Part shown: positions 25,899 to 32,959 of the stretch, in pieces
Layout: each line of letters starts with the position of its first letter
Numbering within the stretch: the stretch's first letter is position 1
Origin: an uncultured Acetobacteraceae bacterium
Lineage (GTDB): Bacteria > Pseudomonadota > Alphaproteobacteria > Acetobacterales > Acetobacteraceae
Length of the DNA stretch: 48,802 bases
Assembly: GCA_903918195.1 (NCBI GenBank)
Contig: CAIXDS010000004.1
Coordinates: 1 to 48,802, forward strand
Direction of reading: 5' to 3'
Position numbers and translations under genes: made by a program
The notes under the pieces: model-generated
Database searches by the model: none
What the model saw: the letters and a program-made list of their open reading frames with translations, nothing else
What the model was told of the DNA's origin: nothing

Positions 25899-28346
25899 AT
25901 GCGGACGTCAACGGTTATTGTCATCCGTCTAACCCTGTGGCTGGTGCTTGGTGCGATCATGGTCGCTCCCGCCCCCGCCCAGGGAGAAGCCGCGGCGGTT
26001 GTCCTGCCGACCGATCGCACCGTGCTGCCGCTTCCAGAGCCCCAGTATCCGCACAGCACCGTGTTCGATGCCCGCGACGCAACGCCGCCACCGCGCTTCG
26101 AGGTGAGGGCGCCCGTCAAGGCGCCGAACGTGCTGATCGTACTCATCGACGACATGGGCTTCGGCCAGTCGAGCGCCTTCGGTGGCCCCGTGCACATGCC
26201 GACGGTGGAGGCACTGGCGAACGCCGGATTGCGCTACAACGAGTTCCATACGACGGCTCTCTGCTCGCCGACCCGCGCGGCCCTGCTCTCCGGCCGCAAC
26301 CAGCACATGAACAATTTTGGCTCCATCGCCGAAACCGCTACGGCATTCCCCGGCCAGACCGGCCAGCGCCCGAACAGTGTGGCCTCCGTGGCCGAGATCC
26401 TGCGGCTGAACGGCTACAGCACGGCACATTTCGGCAAGAACCACGAAACTGCGCCGTGGGAGATCAGCCCGTCCGGCCCGACCGACCGCTGGCCGACACG
26501 CCAGGGCTTCGACAAATTCTACGGCTTCATGGGTGGCGAGACCAACCAATGGGCGCCGCTGATCTATGACGGCATGACCCAGGTCGAACCATCGTCCGAC
26601 CCGAACTACAATTTCATGACCGACATGACCGACCATGCGATTTCCTGGATGCAATCCGAAAAATCGCTGACGCCGGACAAGCCGTTCTTCATCTACTTCG
26701 CGCCCGGTGCCACCCACGCGCCACACCACGTGCCGCAGCAATGGATCGCCAAGTACAAGGGCAGATTCGATCAGGGCTGGGACGCGTTGCGCCAGGAGAC
26801 GCTGGCACGGCAGATCAGGCTGGGCGTGGTGCCCGCCGGCACGAAGCTCGCGCCGAAGCCGGAAGCCATCAAGGACTGGGCAGCGCTGAGTGCGGATGAG
26901 CAGAAACTCTTCGCCCGCCAGATGGAAGTGTTCGCCGCGTTCGGCGAGTACGCCGACACCGAAATCGGCCGGCTGGTCAAGGCCATCGAGGCCACCGGTC
27001 AACTCGATAATACGCTGATCTTCTACATCGTCGGCGACAATGGGGCGAGCGCCGAGGGCGGGATGAACGGGCTCTTCAATGAGATGACCTACTTCAACCG
27101 GGTGCCCGAGACCGTCCAGGACATCCTCAAGCATTACGATGAGCTCGGTGGCCCGACGACCTATCCGCACTACGCCGCCGGCTGGGCGGTCGCGGGCGAT
27201 ACGCCGTTCACCTGGACGAAGCAGGTTGCCTCCAGCTATGGCGGCACCCGCAACGGCATGGTCATCCACTGGCCGCAAGGCATCAAGGCGAAGGGTGAGG
27301 TGCGCTCGCAGTGGCACCATGTCATCGACATCGTGCCGACGATTCTGGAAGCTGCCGGCCTGCCTGAGCCGAAGATCGTAAACGGCACGCCGCAGACACC
27401 CATCGAGGGCGTGAGCCTGGCATACAGTTTTGATGCCCCCACGGCAGCGGACCGGCACACAACCCAGTATTTCGAGATTTTCGGCAACCGCGCCATTTAC
27501 GACAACGGCTGGCTCGCCGGCACCGTCCACCGGGCGCCGTGGGAATACACGCCCCGCACGACGCTCCAGAACGACAGATGGGAACTGTACGACACACGGT
27601 CGGACTTCAGCCTGGTCAACGATCTGGCGGCAACAAACCCGGACAAACTGAGGTATCTGCAGGGTCTGTTTCTGAAGGAAGCAGTCAAATACTCCGTGCT
27701 TCCGCTTGACGACCGACTGCTTGAGCGCCTCAACGCCGCCTTGGTCGGACGGCCCGACCTGATGGCCGGCCGCACGTCGCTGACCGTTTACCAAGGCATG
27801 ATCGGAATGTCGGAGAATGTTTTCATCAACCTGAAGAACCGGTCGCACACCGTCACTGCCGAGGTGAACATTCCCGAGTCCGGAGCAAACGGCGTGATCC
27901 TGGCTCAGGCGGGGCGGTTCGGGGGCTGGAGTCTTTACCTGACCGGCGGCAAGCCAACCTACACCTATAACTTTCTGGGCCTGGAGAGTACCACTTTGGC
28001 TGCGGAACAGCCGGTGCCGGCCGGAAAGGCAACCATCCGCTACCAGTTCGTGTATGATGGTGGCGGTATCGGCAAGGGTGGCGTGGGTACAATCTTCGTC
28101 AACGGAAAAGCAGTGGCCTCGGGTCGGATTGAACGCACCCAGTGCTGTTTCTTCTCGGCCGATGAGGGCGCCGACGTGGGTGCTGATGAAGGCACAGCGG
28201 TCACCGACGCATACAAGGTCCCGTTCAAGTTCACTGGCGCGATCGCGCAGGTGACGATCGAGCTCAACGAAGCGACGCAGGCCGATCTCGAAAAAGCCGA
28301 CGACGCCCGCAGGGACGCTGCCGTCAAGAAAGCGCTGTCCGATTAG
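25899..28346 (+). CDS. Exported arylsulfatase
   Basis: This 815-residue type I sulfatase hydrolyses sulfate esters in the periplasm or outside. The signal peptide covers residues 1-28 (ending APAQG). Metal-binding aspartates are in VLIDDMGFG (D84, D85). The formylglycine motif C-x-P-x-R is CSPTRAALLSGR with C122 as the residue to be oxidised. Further landmarks are HFGKNHE, THAPHHVP and GDNGAS (second metal pair). A C-terminal domain (about 640-815) has jelly-roll-like beta sequence ending in a charged helix. Activity requires a formylglycine-generating enzyme (FGE or AtsB), which is not in the window. The size fits the large AtsA-like class. It converges with the amidase gene, 35 bases apart. 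Confidence 0.95.
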   Translation: MRTSTVIVIRLTLWLVLGAIMVAPAPAQGEAAAVVLPTDRTVLPLPEPQYPHSTVFDARDATPPPRFEVRAPVKAPNVLIVLIDDMGFGQSSAFGGPVHMPTVEALANAGLRYNEFHTTALCSPTRAALLSGRNQHMNNFGSIAETATAFPGQTGQRPNSVASVAEILRLNGYSTAHFGKNHETAPWEISPSGPTDRWPTRQGFDKFYGFMGGETNQWAPLIYDGMTQVEPSSDPNYNFMTDMTDHAISWMQSEKSLTPDKPFFIYFAPGATHAPHHVPQQWIAKYKGRFDQGWDALRQETLARQIRLGVVPAGTKLAPKPEAIKDWAALSADEQKLFARQMEVFAAFGEYADTEIGRLVKAIEATGQLDNTLIFYIVGDNGASAEGGMNGLFNEMTYFNRVPETVQDILKHYDELGGPTTYPHYAAGWAVAGDTPFTWTKQVASSYGGTRNGMVIHWPQGIKAKGEVRSQWHHVIDIVPTILEAAGLPEPKIVNGTPQTPIEGVSLAYSFDAPTAADRHTTQYFEIFGNRAIYDNGWLAGTVHRAPWEYTPRTTLQNDRWELYDTRSDFSLVNDLAATNPDKLRYLQGLFLKEAVKYSVLPLDDRLLERLNAALVGRPDLMAGRTSLTVYQGMIGMSENVFINLKNRSHTVTAEVNIPESGANGVILAQAGRFGGWSLYLTGGKPTYTYNFLGLESTTLAAEQPVPAGKATIRYQFVYDGGGIGKGGVGTIFVNGKAVASGRIERTQCCFFSADEGADVGADEGTAVTDAYKVPFKFTGAIAQVTIELNEATQADLEKADDARRDAAVKKALSD

Positions 28347-28381
28347 CGAATCGTAGCAGCTATCGGACAGAATCGCCGGCC

Positions 28382-29791
28382 TCAGCCCAGCGCCGGATGG
28401 CATGTGTCGGTGCCCGCCACACGCTCCCAGGCGCGCGCCACACGCAGCACCGTCGCCTCGTCGAAATACCGGCCGGCGAACTGCACCGAGAGCGGCAGCC
28501 CGCCCGCGGACAGGCCCGCCATCATCGCCAGCGCCGGATGGCCGGTGACGTTGAACGGCGCGCGGGCCTGCCGCGGATAGCTGCGCGCGACGGCTTCGGC
28601 ATCATCGATGCGGCAGGCCGGCTCCATGGAGCTGGCGCACAGCAGCACGTCCGCCTCGCGCAGCGCGGCCTCGACCTGCGTGATCATCTGCAGCCGCCGG
28701 CGCTGCGCCGCCACGTAGTCACCGGCCTGATAGAACGCGCCGGCCATCAGGCGGCGGCGCGCGAGCCGGCCGTACTCGCCGGGGCGACGGCGCAGCCAGG
28801 GCGCGTGCACCGCCCAGGCCTCGCTGGACAGGATGACACGGTTCACCGCGGCGAAATCGGCCAAGGGGGGCAGGCGCACATCGCGCAGCTCGGCGCCCTC
28901 GGCGGCGAGCGTGCGCGCCACTAGGTCGAGCGCCGCCGCGACCTCGGGGTCGGCCGGCATGTCGCGCTCGTGGAAACGCCGCACGGTGCCGATGCGCAGG
29001 CCGCGCACGCCGCGCTCCAGCAAGGCGGCATAATGGGTGCGCGGGGTGGCGGCGCTGCCCGGGTCCTGCGGGTCGTGGCCGGCGATGGCGTCCAGCAGCA
29101 GCGCCGTGTCGGCCACTGTCCGCGCCATCGGGCCGACATGGTCGCAGGTGAACGAGAGCGGGAACACGCCGCGGCGCGACACCAGGCCATAGGTCGGCTT
29201 CAACCCGACGATGCCGCAGGCGCTGGCCGGGTGGCGGATCGACCCTCCGGTGTCCGACCCCAGCGCCAGCGGGAACAGCCCGGCCGCCAGCCCCGCCGCC
29301 GCGCCGGAGGACGAGCCGCCCGGATGGTGCGCCGGGTTCCAGGGGTTGCGCGCCGGCGGAAAGGGCAGGTCGAAGCTCGGGCCGCCGATGGCGAATTCGT
29401 GCGTTGCCAGCTTGCCCATGACGATGGCGCCGGCCTGGCGCAGCCTTGCCACAACCGCGGCATCGGCGGCGGCCACATTGTTCAGCAGCAGGCGGGAATG
29501 GCAGGTGGTGGGCAGGCCCGCCACGTCGATGATGTCCTTGATGCCGACCGGCACCCCGTGCAGCGGGCCGCGAACCCGCCCGGCCATGATTTCGGCCTCC
29601 GCCACGCGGGCCGCTTCCAGCGCCGCCTCGGCGTCCAGGCGGATATAGACGTTGATCCCCGGGTCCACCGCTGCGGCCCGCGCCAGCAAGGCGCTGACCA
29701 GCTCGACCGGCGACAGCGTGCGGGCGGCGAAGGCGCGCGCGGCGGCCGAGGCGCCGAGCCAGTGCGGCGCCTTCTGCGCCCGATCAGTCAC
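28382..29791 (-). CDS. Amidase, amidase-signature family (AtzE/GatA-like)
   Basis: This protein has 469 residues and starts at a GTG inside the end of the upstream small gene. The Ser-cisSer-Lys triad is complete: K85 in PVGIKDIID, the GGSSSGAAAG loop (158-167) and nucleophile S184 in GSDTGGSIRHPAS. It hydrolyses a carbon-nitrogen amide bond of a small substrate. The paired DUF4089/AtzG-like protein points to the AtzE group (biuret/allophanate-type or 1-carboxybiuret hydrolases) rather than GatA of the tRNA amidotransferase, as no gatB or gatC is present. An upstream extension of the frame to 30070 lies over the small gene and is not translated as such. Confidence 0.92.
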   Translation of the reverse strand: MTDRAQKAPHWLGASAAARAFAARTLSPVELVSALLARAAAVDPGINVYIRLDAEAALEAARVAEAEIMAGRVRGPLHGVPVGIKDIIDVAGLPTTCHSRLLLNNVAAADAAVVARLRQAGAIVMGKLATHEFAIGGPSFDLPFPPARNPWNPAHHPGGSSSGAAAGLAAGLFPLALGSDTGGSIRHPASACGIVGLKPTYGLVSRRGVFPLSFTCDHVGPMARTVADTALLLDAIAGHDPQDPGSAATPRTHYAALLERGVRGLRIGTVRRFHERDMPADPEVAAALDLVARTLAAEGAELRDVRLPPLADFAAVNRVILSSEAWAVHAPWLRRRPGEYGRLARRRLMAGAFYQAGDYVAAQRRRLQMITQVEAALREADVLLCASSMEPACRIDDAEAVARSYPRQARAPFNVTGHPALAMMAGLSAGGLPLSVQFAGRYFDEATVLRVARAWERVAGTDTCHPALG

Positions 29792-29987
29792 AGGCCCGGT
29801 CCGGCCCGCATCGGCGTCCGGCCCGCATCGGCGGCCAGGGCTCGGCCGCGGGGTCCTCGGGCGCCTGCATCTCGTCGCGATGGCCGAGCGCCTGGGCGGC
29901 GGCGGCGGCCACGTCGTCGGGGAAATCGGCGAGCGCCCGCTGCAGACCGGCCAGACGCGCCAGTGCCGCCACCAGATCCGCATCCAT
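29784..29987 (-). CDS. AtzG-like small subunit (DUF4089 type)
   Basis: This 67-residue helical protein begins MDADLVAALARLAGLQRALA with PDDVAAAAAQALGHRDEMQA. Members of this family are about 60 residues, sit directly before amidase-signature enzymes, and in the AtzE-AtzG complex form a GatC-like partner that wraps the amidase. The stop codon overlaps the amidase GTG start by 8 bases, so the two are translationally coupled. The last 15 residues are Arg/Pro-rich and may be unstructured. Assignment is by size, composition and context. Confidence 0.65.
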   Translation of the reverse strand: MDADLVAALARLAGLQRALADFPDDVAAAAAQALGHRDEMQAPEDPAAEPWPPMRAGRRCGPDRACD

Positions 29988-30330
29988 CGCCGCCTCCCAC
30001 CGTTGCGCCTGCGCCAGGTGCTGCGTGGGTATGGTGCGCCCGGGCCCCGCGAAAAGAAAAGGGGCGGCACGGATGCCGTGCCGCCCCGAGTGTCCGCGGA
30101 CCCGTTTGGAAACGGGGCGCCGCGGAATTGGGAGGAAGTCCGAAGCCAGTCCGGCTTCTGGAGACAGTCTGCGCCCGCATTGTCACCGGATCGTTAACCG
30201 AGCGAAATCGTGCCGGGCGATGTCATTGCGGCCCGCCACGCCGGCGCGGCTGCCCATGCCGATCGCCCCGGCCGATCGATCGAAGCCGATTGCGCGGCTT
30301 GCCCGACTTCCTTCATATTCTCTCTTCAAT
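29988..30330. other. Divergent intergenic region with a terminator-like hairpin
   Basis: No gene is seen between the AtzG-like gene (leftward) and the CHAP lipoprotein (rightward). It contains the strong hairpin at 30061-30087 and a smaller one around CCCGTTTGGAAACGGG (30101-30116). Repeated stem-loops in what must be the amidase leader suggest RNA-level control. Confidence 0.45.
30061..30087 (-). terminator. Intrinsic terminator upstream of the amidase pair (possible attenuator)
   Basis: A perfect 12-bp stem GGGGCGGCACGG/CCGTGCCGCCCC with a 3-base loop. On the minus strand it is followed by CTTTTCTTTTC, so it terminates leftward transcription. No leftward gene lies upstream of it, and the AtzG-like start is only 73 bases further on. 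It is therefore either an attenuator in the amidase leader or a block against antisense transcription. Confidence 0.6.
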
Positions 30331-30897
30331 ATGTCCCGTATGGTTCTGGCATTGCCCGCTGTCCGGTTCGCCACCTTGCTGCTGGCCGTTTCGCTGGCGG
30401 CCTGCGCCTCCAGCGGACCCGTCACCGGGCCGAACGTCGCGGCGACCAGCCACCACCCGGGCATCAGCTGCGCCCCGTTCGCCCGCGAACTCTCGGGCAT
30501 CGCCCTGTACGGGGAAGCCTACACTTGGTGGATGGCCGCGTCTGGCCGCTATGACCGTTCGGCGCAGCCGGAGGTCGGCGCGGTGCTCGTGCTGCGGCGG
30601 GAGGGCCGGCTGCCCTCCGGCCATGTCGCCGTGGTCTCGCGCGTGCTGGAATCGCGCCAGATCCTGGTGATCCAGGCCAACTGGATGCCGGAGGAACTCA
30701 CCGAGGACCATCTGGTGGTCGATGTGTCGGAGCGCAACGACTGGACCGAGGTGCGGATGTGGTGGCCGCCCACCAATAGCATGGGCAGCCATGTCTACCC
30801 GGCCTATGGCTTCATCCTGCCGCCCGCGCCGGCCTCGCACGCGGCGCTGCGCCGGGCCGCCCGGCCGGCCGCCCGGCTGGCGCTGAACGGCCGGTAA
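30331..30897 (+). CDS. CHAP-domain lipoprotein (putative peptidoglycan amidase/endopeptidase)
   Basis: This 188-residue protein has a lipoprotein signal (residues 6-24, lipobox LAAC with C25), so it is probably outer-membrane anchored in the periplasm. The CHAP domain spans about 42-160: catalytic Cys C47 in GISCAPFAREL, then WWMAASGRYDRS, EVGAVLVLRR, catalytic His H98 in SGHVAVVSRV, and the polar residue N117 in IQANW. CHAP enzymes cut peptidoglycan cross-links or stem peptides. The tail after 160 is Ala/Arg-rich. The ATG at 30331 lacks a strong ribosome binding site; ATG 30340 is the alternative. Confidence 0.87.
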   Translation: MSRMVLALPAVRFATLLLAVSLAACASSGPVTGPNVAATSHHPGISCAPFARELSGIALYGEAYTWWMAASGRYDRSAQPEVGAVLVLRREGRLPSGHVAVVSRVLESRQILVIQANWMPEELTEDHLVVDVSERNDWTEVRMWWPPTNSMGSHVYPAYGFILPPAPASHAALRRAARPAARLALNGR

Positions 30898-31035
30898 GAC
30901 GGTATGTCCGGCTGCGGTCGCCGGCCTTTCCCGCCCGCCCTGGCTGGCGGAATACGGACAAAACCATCGCTTGCATCCGAACCCTCGGCAGGCCATGTCG
31001 TGGCGACGGGGCGGCGCCCCATCCGGAGGACGGTC

Positions 31036-31278
31036 ATGGGTAGTTTCAGCATCTGGCATTGGCTGGTCGTTCTGCTGGTCGTTCTGCTGCTGTTCGGCAG
31101 CGGCAAGGTCAGCACGCTGATGGGCGATTTCGCCAAGGGCATCAAGGCGTTCAAGAAGAACATGGCGGAGGAGAACGACGCCTCGATGGAGGCGACCGCC
31201 GAGCAGCCGCCGGGCTCGATCCCGGCCCCCGGCGTCACCGCCGGCAGCCCGCAGACGCACAGCACCCAGAAGGCCTGA
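31036..31278 (+). CDS. tatA: Sec-independent translocase protein TatA
   Basis: This 80-residue TatA/E-type protein forms the channel of the twin-arginine export system with TatC. An N-terminal membrane helix ([20 protein letters not shown], 6-25) is followed by the FGSGK hinge and an amphipathic helix with [13 protein letters not shown]. The C-terminus is a short polar tail. GGAGGA precedes the ATG. tatB and tatC are not adjacent here, though in many alphaproteobacteria they follow tatA; instead the enolase-phosphatase homologue starts 45 bases later, so the gene may have been separated from its partners. Confidence 0.95.
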   Translation: MGSFSIWHWLVVLLVVLLLFGSGKVSTLMGDFAKGIKAFKKNMAEENDASMEATAEQPPGSIPAPGVTAGSPQTHSTQKA

Positions 31279-31323
31279 TCGTTCGGGGCAGGTGCCGCCC
31301 GCAACCGGGTTGGCGGAGCTGAG

Positions 31324-32049
31324 ATGCTTCCCGTTCTGGCGGTCGTGACCAGCATCGAGGGCACGACCACCCCGCTCAGCTTCATCCGCACCGTGCTGTT
31401 CCCTTTCGCGCGCGCGCGGCTGCCCGCTTTCCTGCAGGCGCATGCCGACGACCCGGACGTGGCCGGGCAAGTGGCGGAAGTGCGTCGTCTGGTGCCCGGG
31501 CAGCCCGAGTTGCAGACGCTGCTGCACTGGATGGACCGGGACGCCAAGATCGCCCCGCTGAAGGTGCTGCAGGGCATGGTCTGGCGCGAAGGCTATGGCG
31601 AGGGCGAACTGGCTGGCGCCGTCTATGCCGACGTACCGCCGGCGTTGCGCCGCTGGTCTGCCGCCGGTTTGCGGCTGTACTGCTTCTCGCACGGTTCCAC
31701 CGAGGCGCAGCGGCTGATCTTCGGCCATACCGCGGACGGCGATCTGTCGGGTCTGTTCAGCGCCTTCTTCGACACCCGGATCGGCAGCAAGCGCGAGCCG
31801 GAGAGTTTTTCCCGCCTCGCCATCGGCATGGGATTGCCGCCGGCCGAAATCGTTTACCTGTCCGATGTCGAGGCGGAACTCGACGCCGCGGCGACGGCGG
31901 GGATGCGCACCTGTCAGGTGGTGCGGCCCGGCAACGATACGCGGCCCGGCGACCGGCACCCGGCCGCAGCGGATTTTGCCGGGGTGGCCGCATTGTTGCG
32001 ACTGGCCGGAGGCGACTGGTCGGAGGCGGCTGACCAAACCGCACGATGA
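31324..32049 (+). CDS. mtnC: Enolase-phosphatase (MtnC) homologue lacking the nucleophilic Asp
   Basis: This 241-residue HAD-superfamily protein is homologous to acireductone synthase of methionine salvage. Family blocks are present: IEGTTTPLSFIRTVLFPFAR (11-30), LQGMVWREGY, FSHGSTEAQRLIFGHT, SKREPESFSRLA, YLSDVEAELDAA and VVRPGN. The usual start of the domain is DIEGTTT with Asp as the phosphorylated nucleophile. Here codon 10 is AGC, giving SIEGTTT (S10, E12). The conserved SSGS also reads SHGS. Without the Asp a phosphatase reaction by the HAD mechanism is not expected, so the protein may be inactive or altered. No other methionine-salvage gene is nearby. It is possibly cotranscribed with tatA. 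Confidence 0.85.
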   Translation: MLPVLAVVTSIEGTTTPLSFIRTVLFPFARARLPAFLQAHADDPDVAGQVAEVRRLVPGQPELQTLLHWMDRDAKIAPLKVLQGMVWREGYGEGELAGAVYADVPPALRRWSAAGLRLYCFSHGSTEAQRLIFGHTADGDLSGLFSAFFDTRIGSKREPESFSRLAIGMGLPPAEIVYLSDVEAELDAAATAGMRTCQVVRPGNDTRPGDRHPAAADFAGVAALLRLAGGDWSEAADQTAR

Positions 32050-32365
32050 TCGCCTTCATCTGCGTGCCCGCGAAAATTCCGAACTCACCGGACCGTCAAG
32101 AGCAAACCGTCAAGAGCAAAGAGACATGCATGGGTTGCTGTACAAGGGGTTGCTCTTCGAGCGCGGCGGGTGGGCTTTGGCCTAACGAAAGTTTGATTTC
32201 ACGCCACCGGCACAGAATTTGTCACGTTGGGATCACGAAATCTGGATGTTGCGGATTGCGATGGTTGTTATCCACAACTTTCTCGGCCCTCTGACACTTG
32301 TTTGATTGACTGGGCCGCATCGGCGCCACCATATTTTGTAGCCGCTGGAAGGGAGACCCCACGAT
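32050..32365 (+). promoter_or_regulatory. gcrA upstream region
   Basis: No gene. From left to right it holds a perfect 14-base tandem duplication ACCGTCAAGAGCAA (32092-32119), a perfect DnaA box (32268-32276), and a candidate promoter with TTGACT (32306-32311) and CATATT (32330-32335) at 18-base spacing. The ribosome binding site is GGAAGGGAGA before the ATG at 32366. Confidence 0.5.
32268..32276 (+). promoter_or_regulatory. Perfect DnaA box upstream of gcrA
   Basis: TTATCCACA, the strict DnaA consensus, lies 90 bases before the gcrA start and about 30 bases upstream of the candidate -35. In Caulobacter crescentus DnaA activates gcrA; the position here would suit the same control. Confidence 0.6.
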
Positions 32366-32929
32366 ATGGAGTGGAACGAGGAGACGATCGCCCGCCTGCG
32401 GGAACTCTGGGCCGAGGGGCACTCGACCGCCGAGATCGGCCGCCGCATGGGCATTTCGAAAAACGCCGTCGTCGGCAAGGCGCACCGGCTGAACCTGGAT
32501 GGCCGCCCGTCGCCGATCCGCCGCGAAGGCGAGGCCGAGCCGTCGGTGCCGCGCCGCATGACCGGCCCCACCCTGCCGCCGCTCGCGGCCGAGGCGCCAG
32601 TCGGGCAGCCAGTCGTCGGGCAGCCAGTCGTCGGGCAGCCAGTCGTCGGGCAGCCAGTCGTCGGGCAGCCAGTCGCGCCGGCAGCACCGCCCGCGCCGCG
32701 CCCGGCCCCGGTTGCCGTGCGGGCAGCGGCGCCGAAACCGCAGGCCGTAATCCCGGTGCCGGCCCGCGCGCCACGCACGCACACCTGCTGCTGGCCGCTC
32801 GGCGACCCCGGCACGCGCAGTTTCCGCTTCTGCGACGCCGGCGCGACGCAGGGCAAGCCATACTGCGCCGAGCACGCCGCGGTCGCCTACGTGAAGCTGC
32901 GCGACCGGCGCGAGGAAGCCGCGGCCTGA
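32366..32929 (+). CDS. gcrA: GcrA cell cycle regulator
   Basis: This 187-residue alphaproteobacterial transcription factor works with sigma-70 RNA polymerase at promoters carrying methylated GANTC sites. The N-terminal DNA-binding domain is WNEETIARLRELWAEGHS, then TAEIGRRMGISKNAVVGKAHRL (3-42), almost the family consensus. The middle is a Pro/Val linker containing five exact VGQPV repeats (79-103). The C-terminal sigma-interacting domain has CCWPLGDPGTRSFRFCDA and GKPYCAEHAAVAYVKL. Length is near the usual 170-180. It is preceded by a DnaA box and converges with the DsbD-like gene. Confidence 0.96.
   Translation: MEWNEETIARLRELWAEGHSTAEIGRRMGISKNAVVGKAHRLNLDGRPSPIRREGEAEPSVPRRMTGPTLPPLAAEAPVGQPVVGQPVVGQPVVGQPVVGQPVAPAAPPAPRPAPVAVRAAAPKPQAVIPVPARAPRTHTCCWPLGDPGTRSFRFCDAGATQGKPYCAEHAAVAYVKLRDRREEAAA
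32600..32674 (+). repeat. 15-bp minisatellite inside gcrA
   Basis: Five head-to-tail, identical 15-base units GTCGGGCAGCCAGTC encode (VGQPV)5 in the GcrA linker. The unit is a multiple of three, so copy-number change would alter linker length without frameshift. Confidence 0.95.
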
Positions 32930-32959
32930 TCCGGCCGCGACGCCTTACATCGCCCCCCC

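Noticed and set aside
25627..25932. 101-codon frame with a signal-like start between recX and the sulfatase
   Set aside because: Turns into Cys/Arg-rich sequence and overlaps the sulfatase start; at best a decayed gene.
29792..30070. N-terminal extension of the amidase to 562 codons
   Set aside because: Runs out of frame over the AtzG-like gene; family homology begins at the GTG at 29791.
32600..32674. Short tandem repeats as a CRISPR array
   Set aside because: The units are contiguous, 15 bases long, without spacers, and in frame within gcrA.
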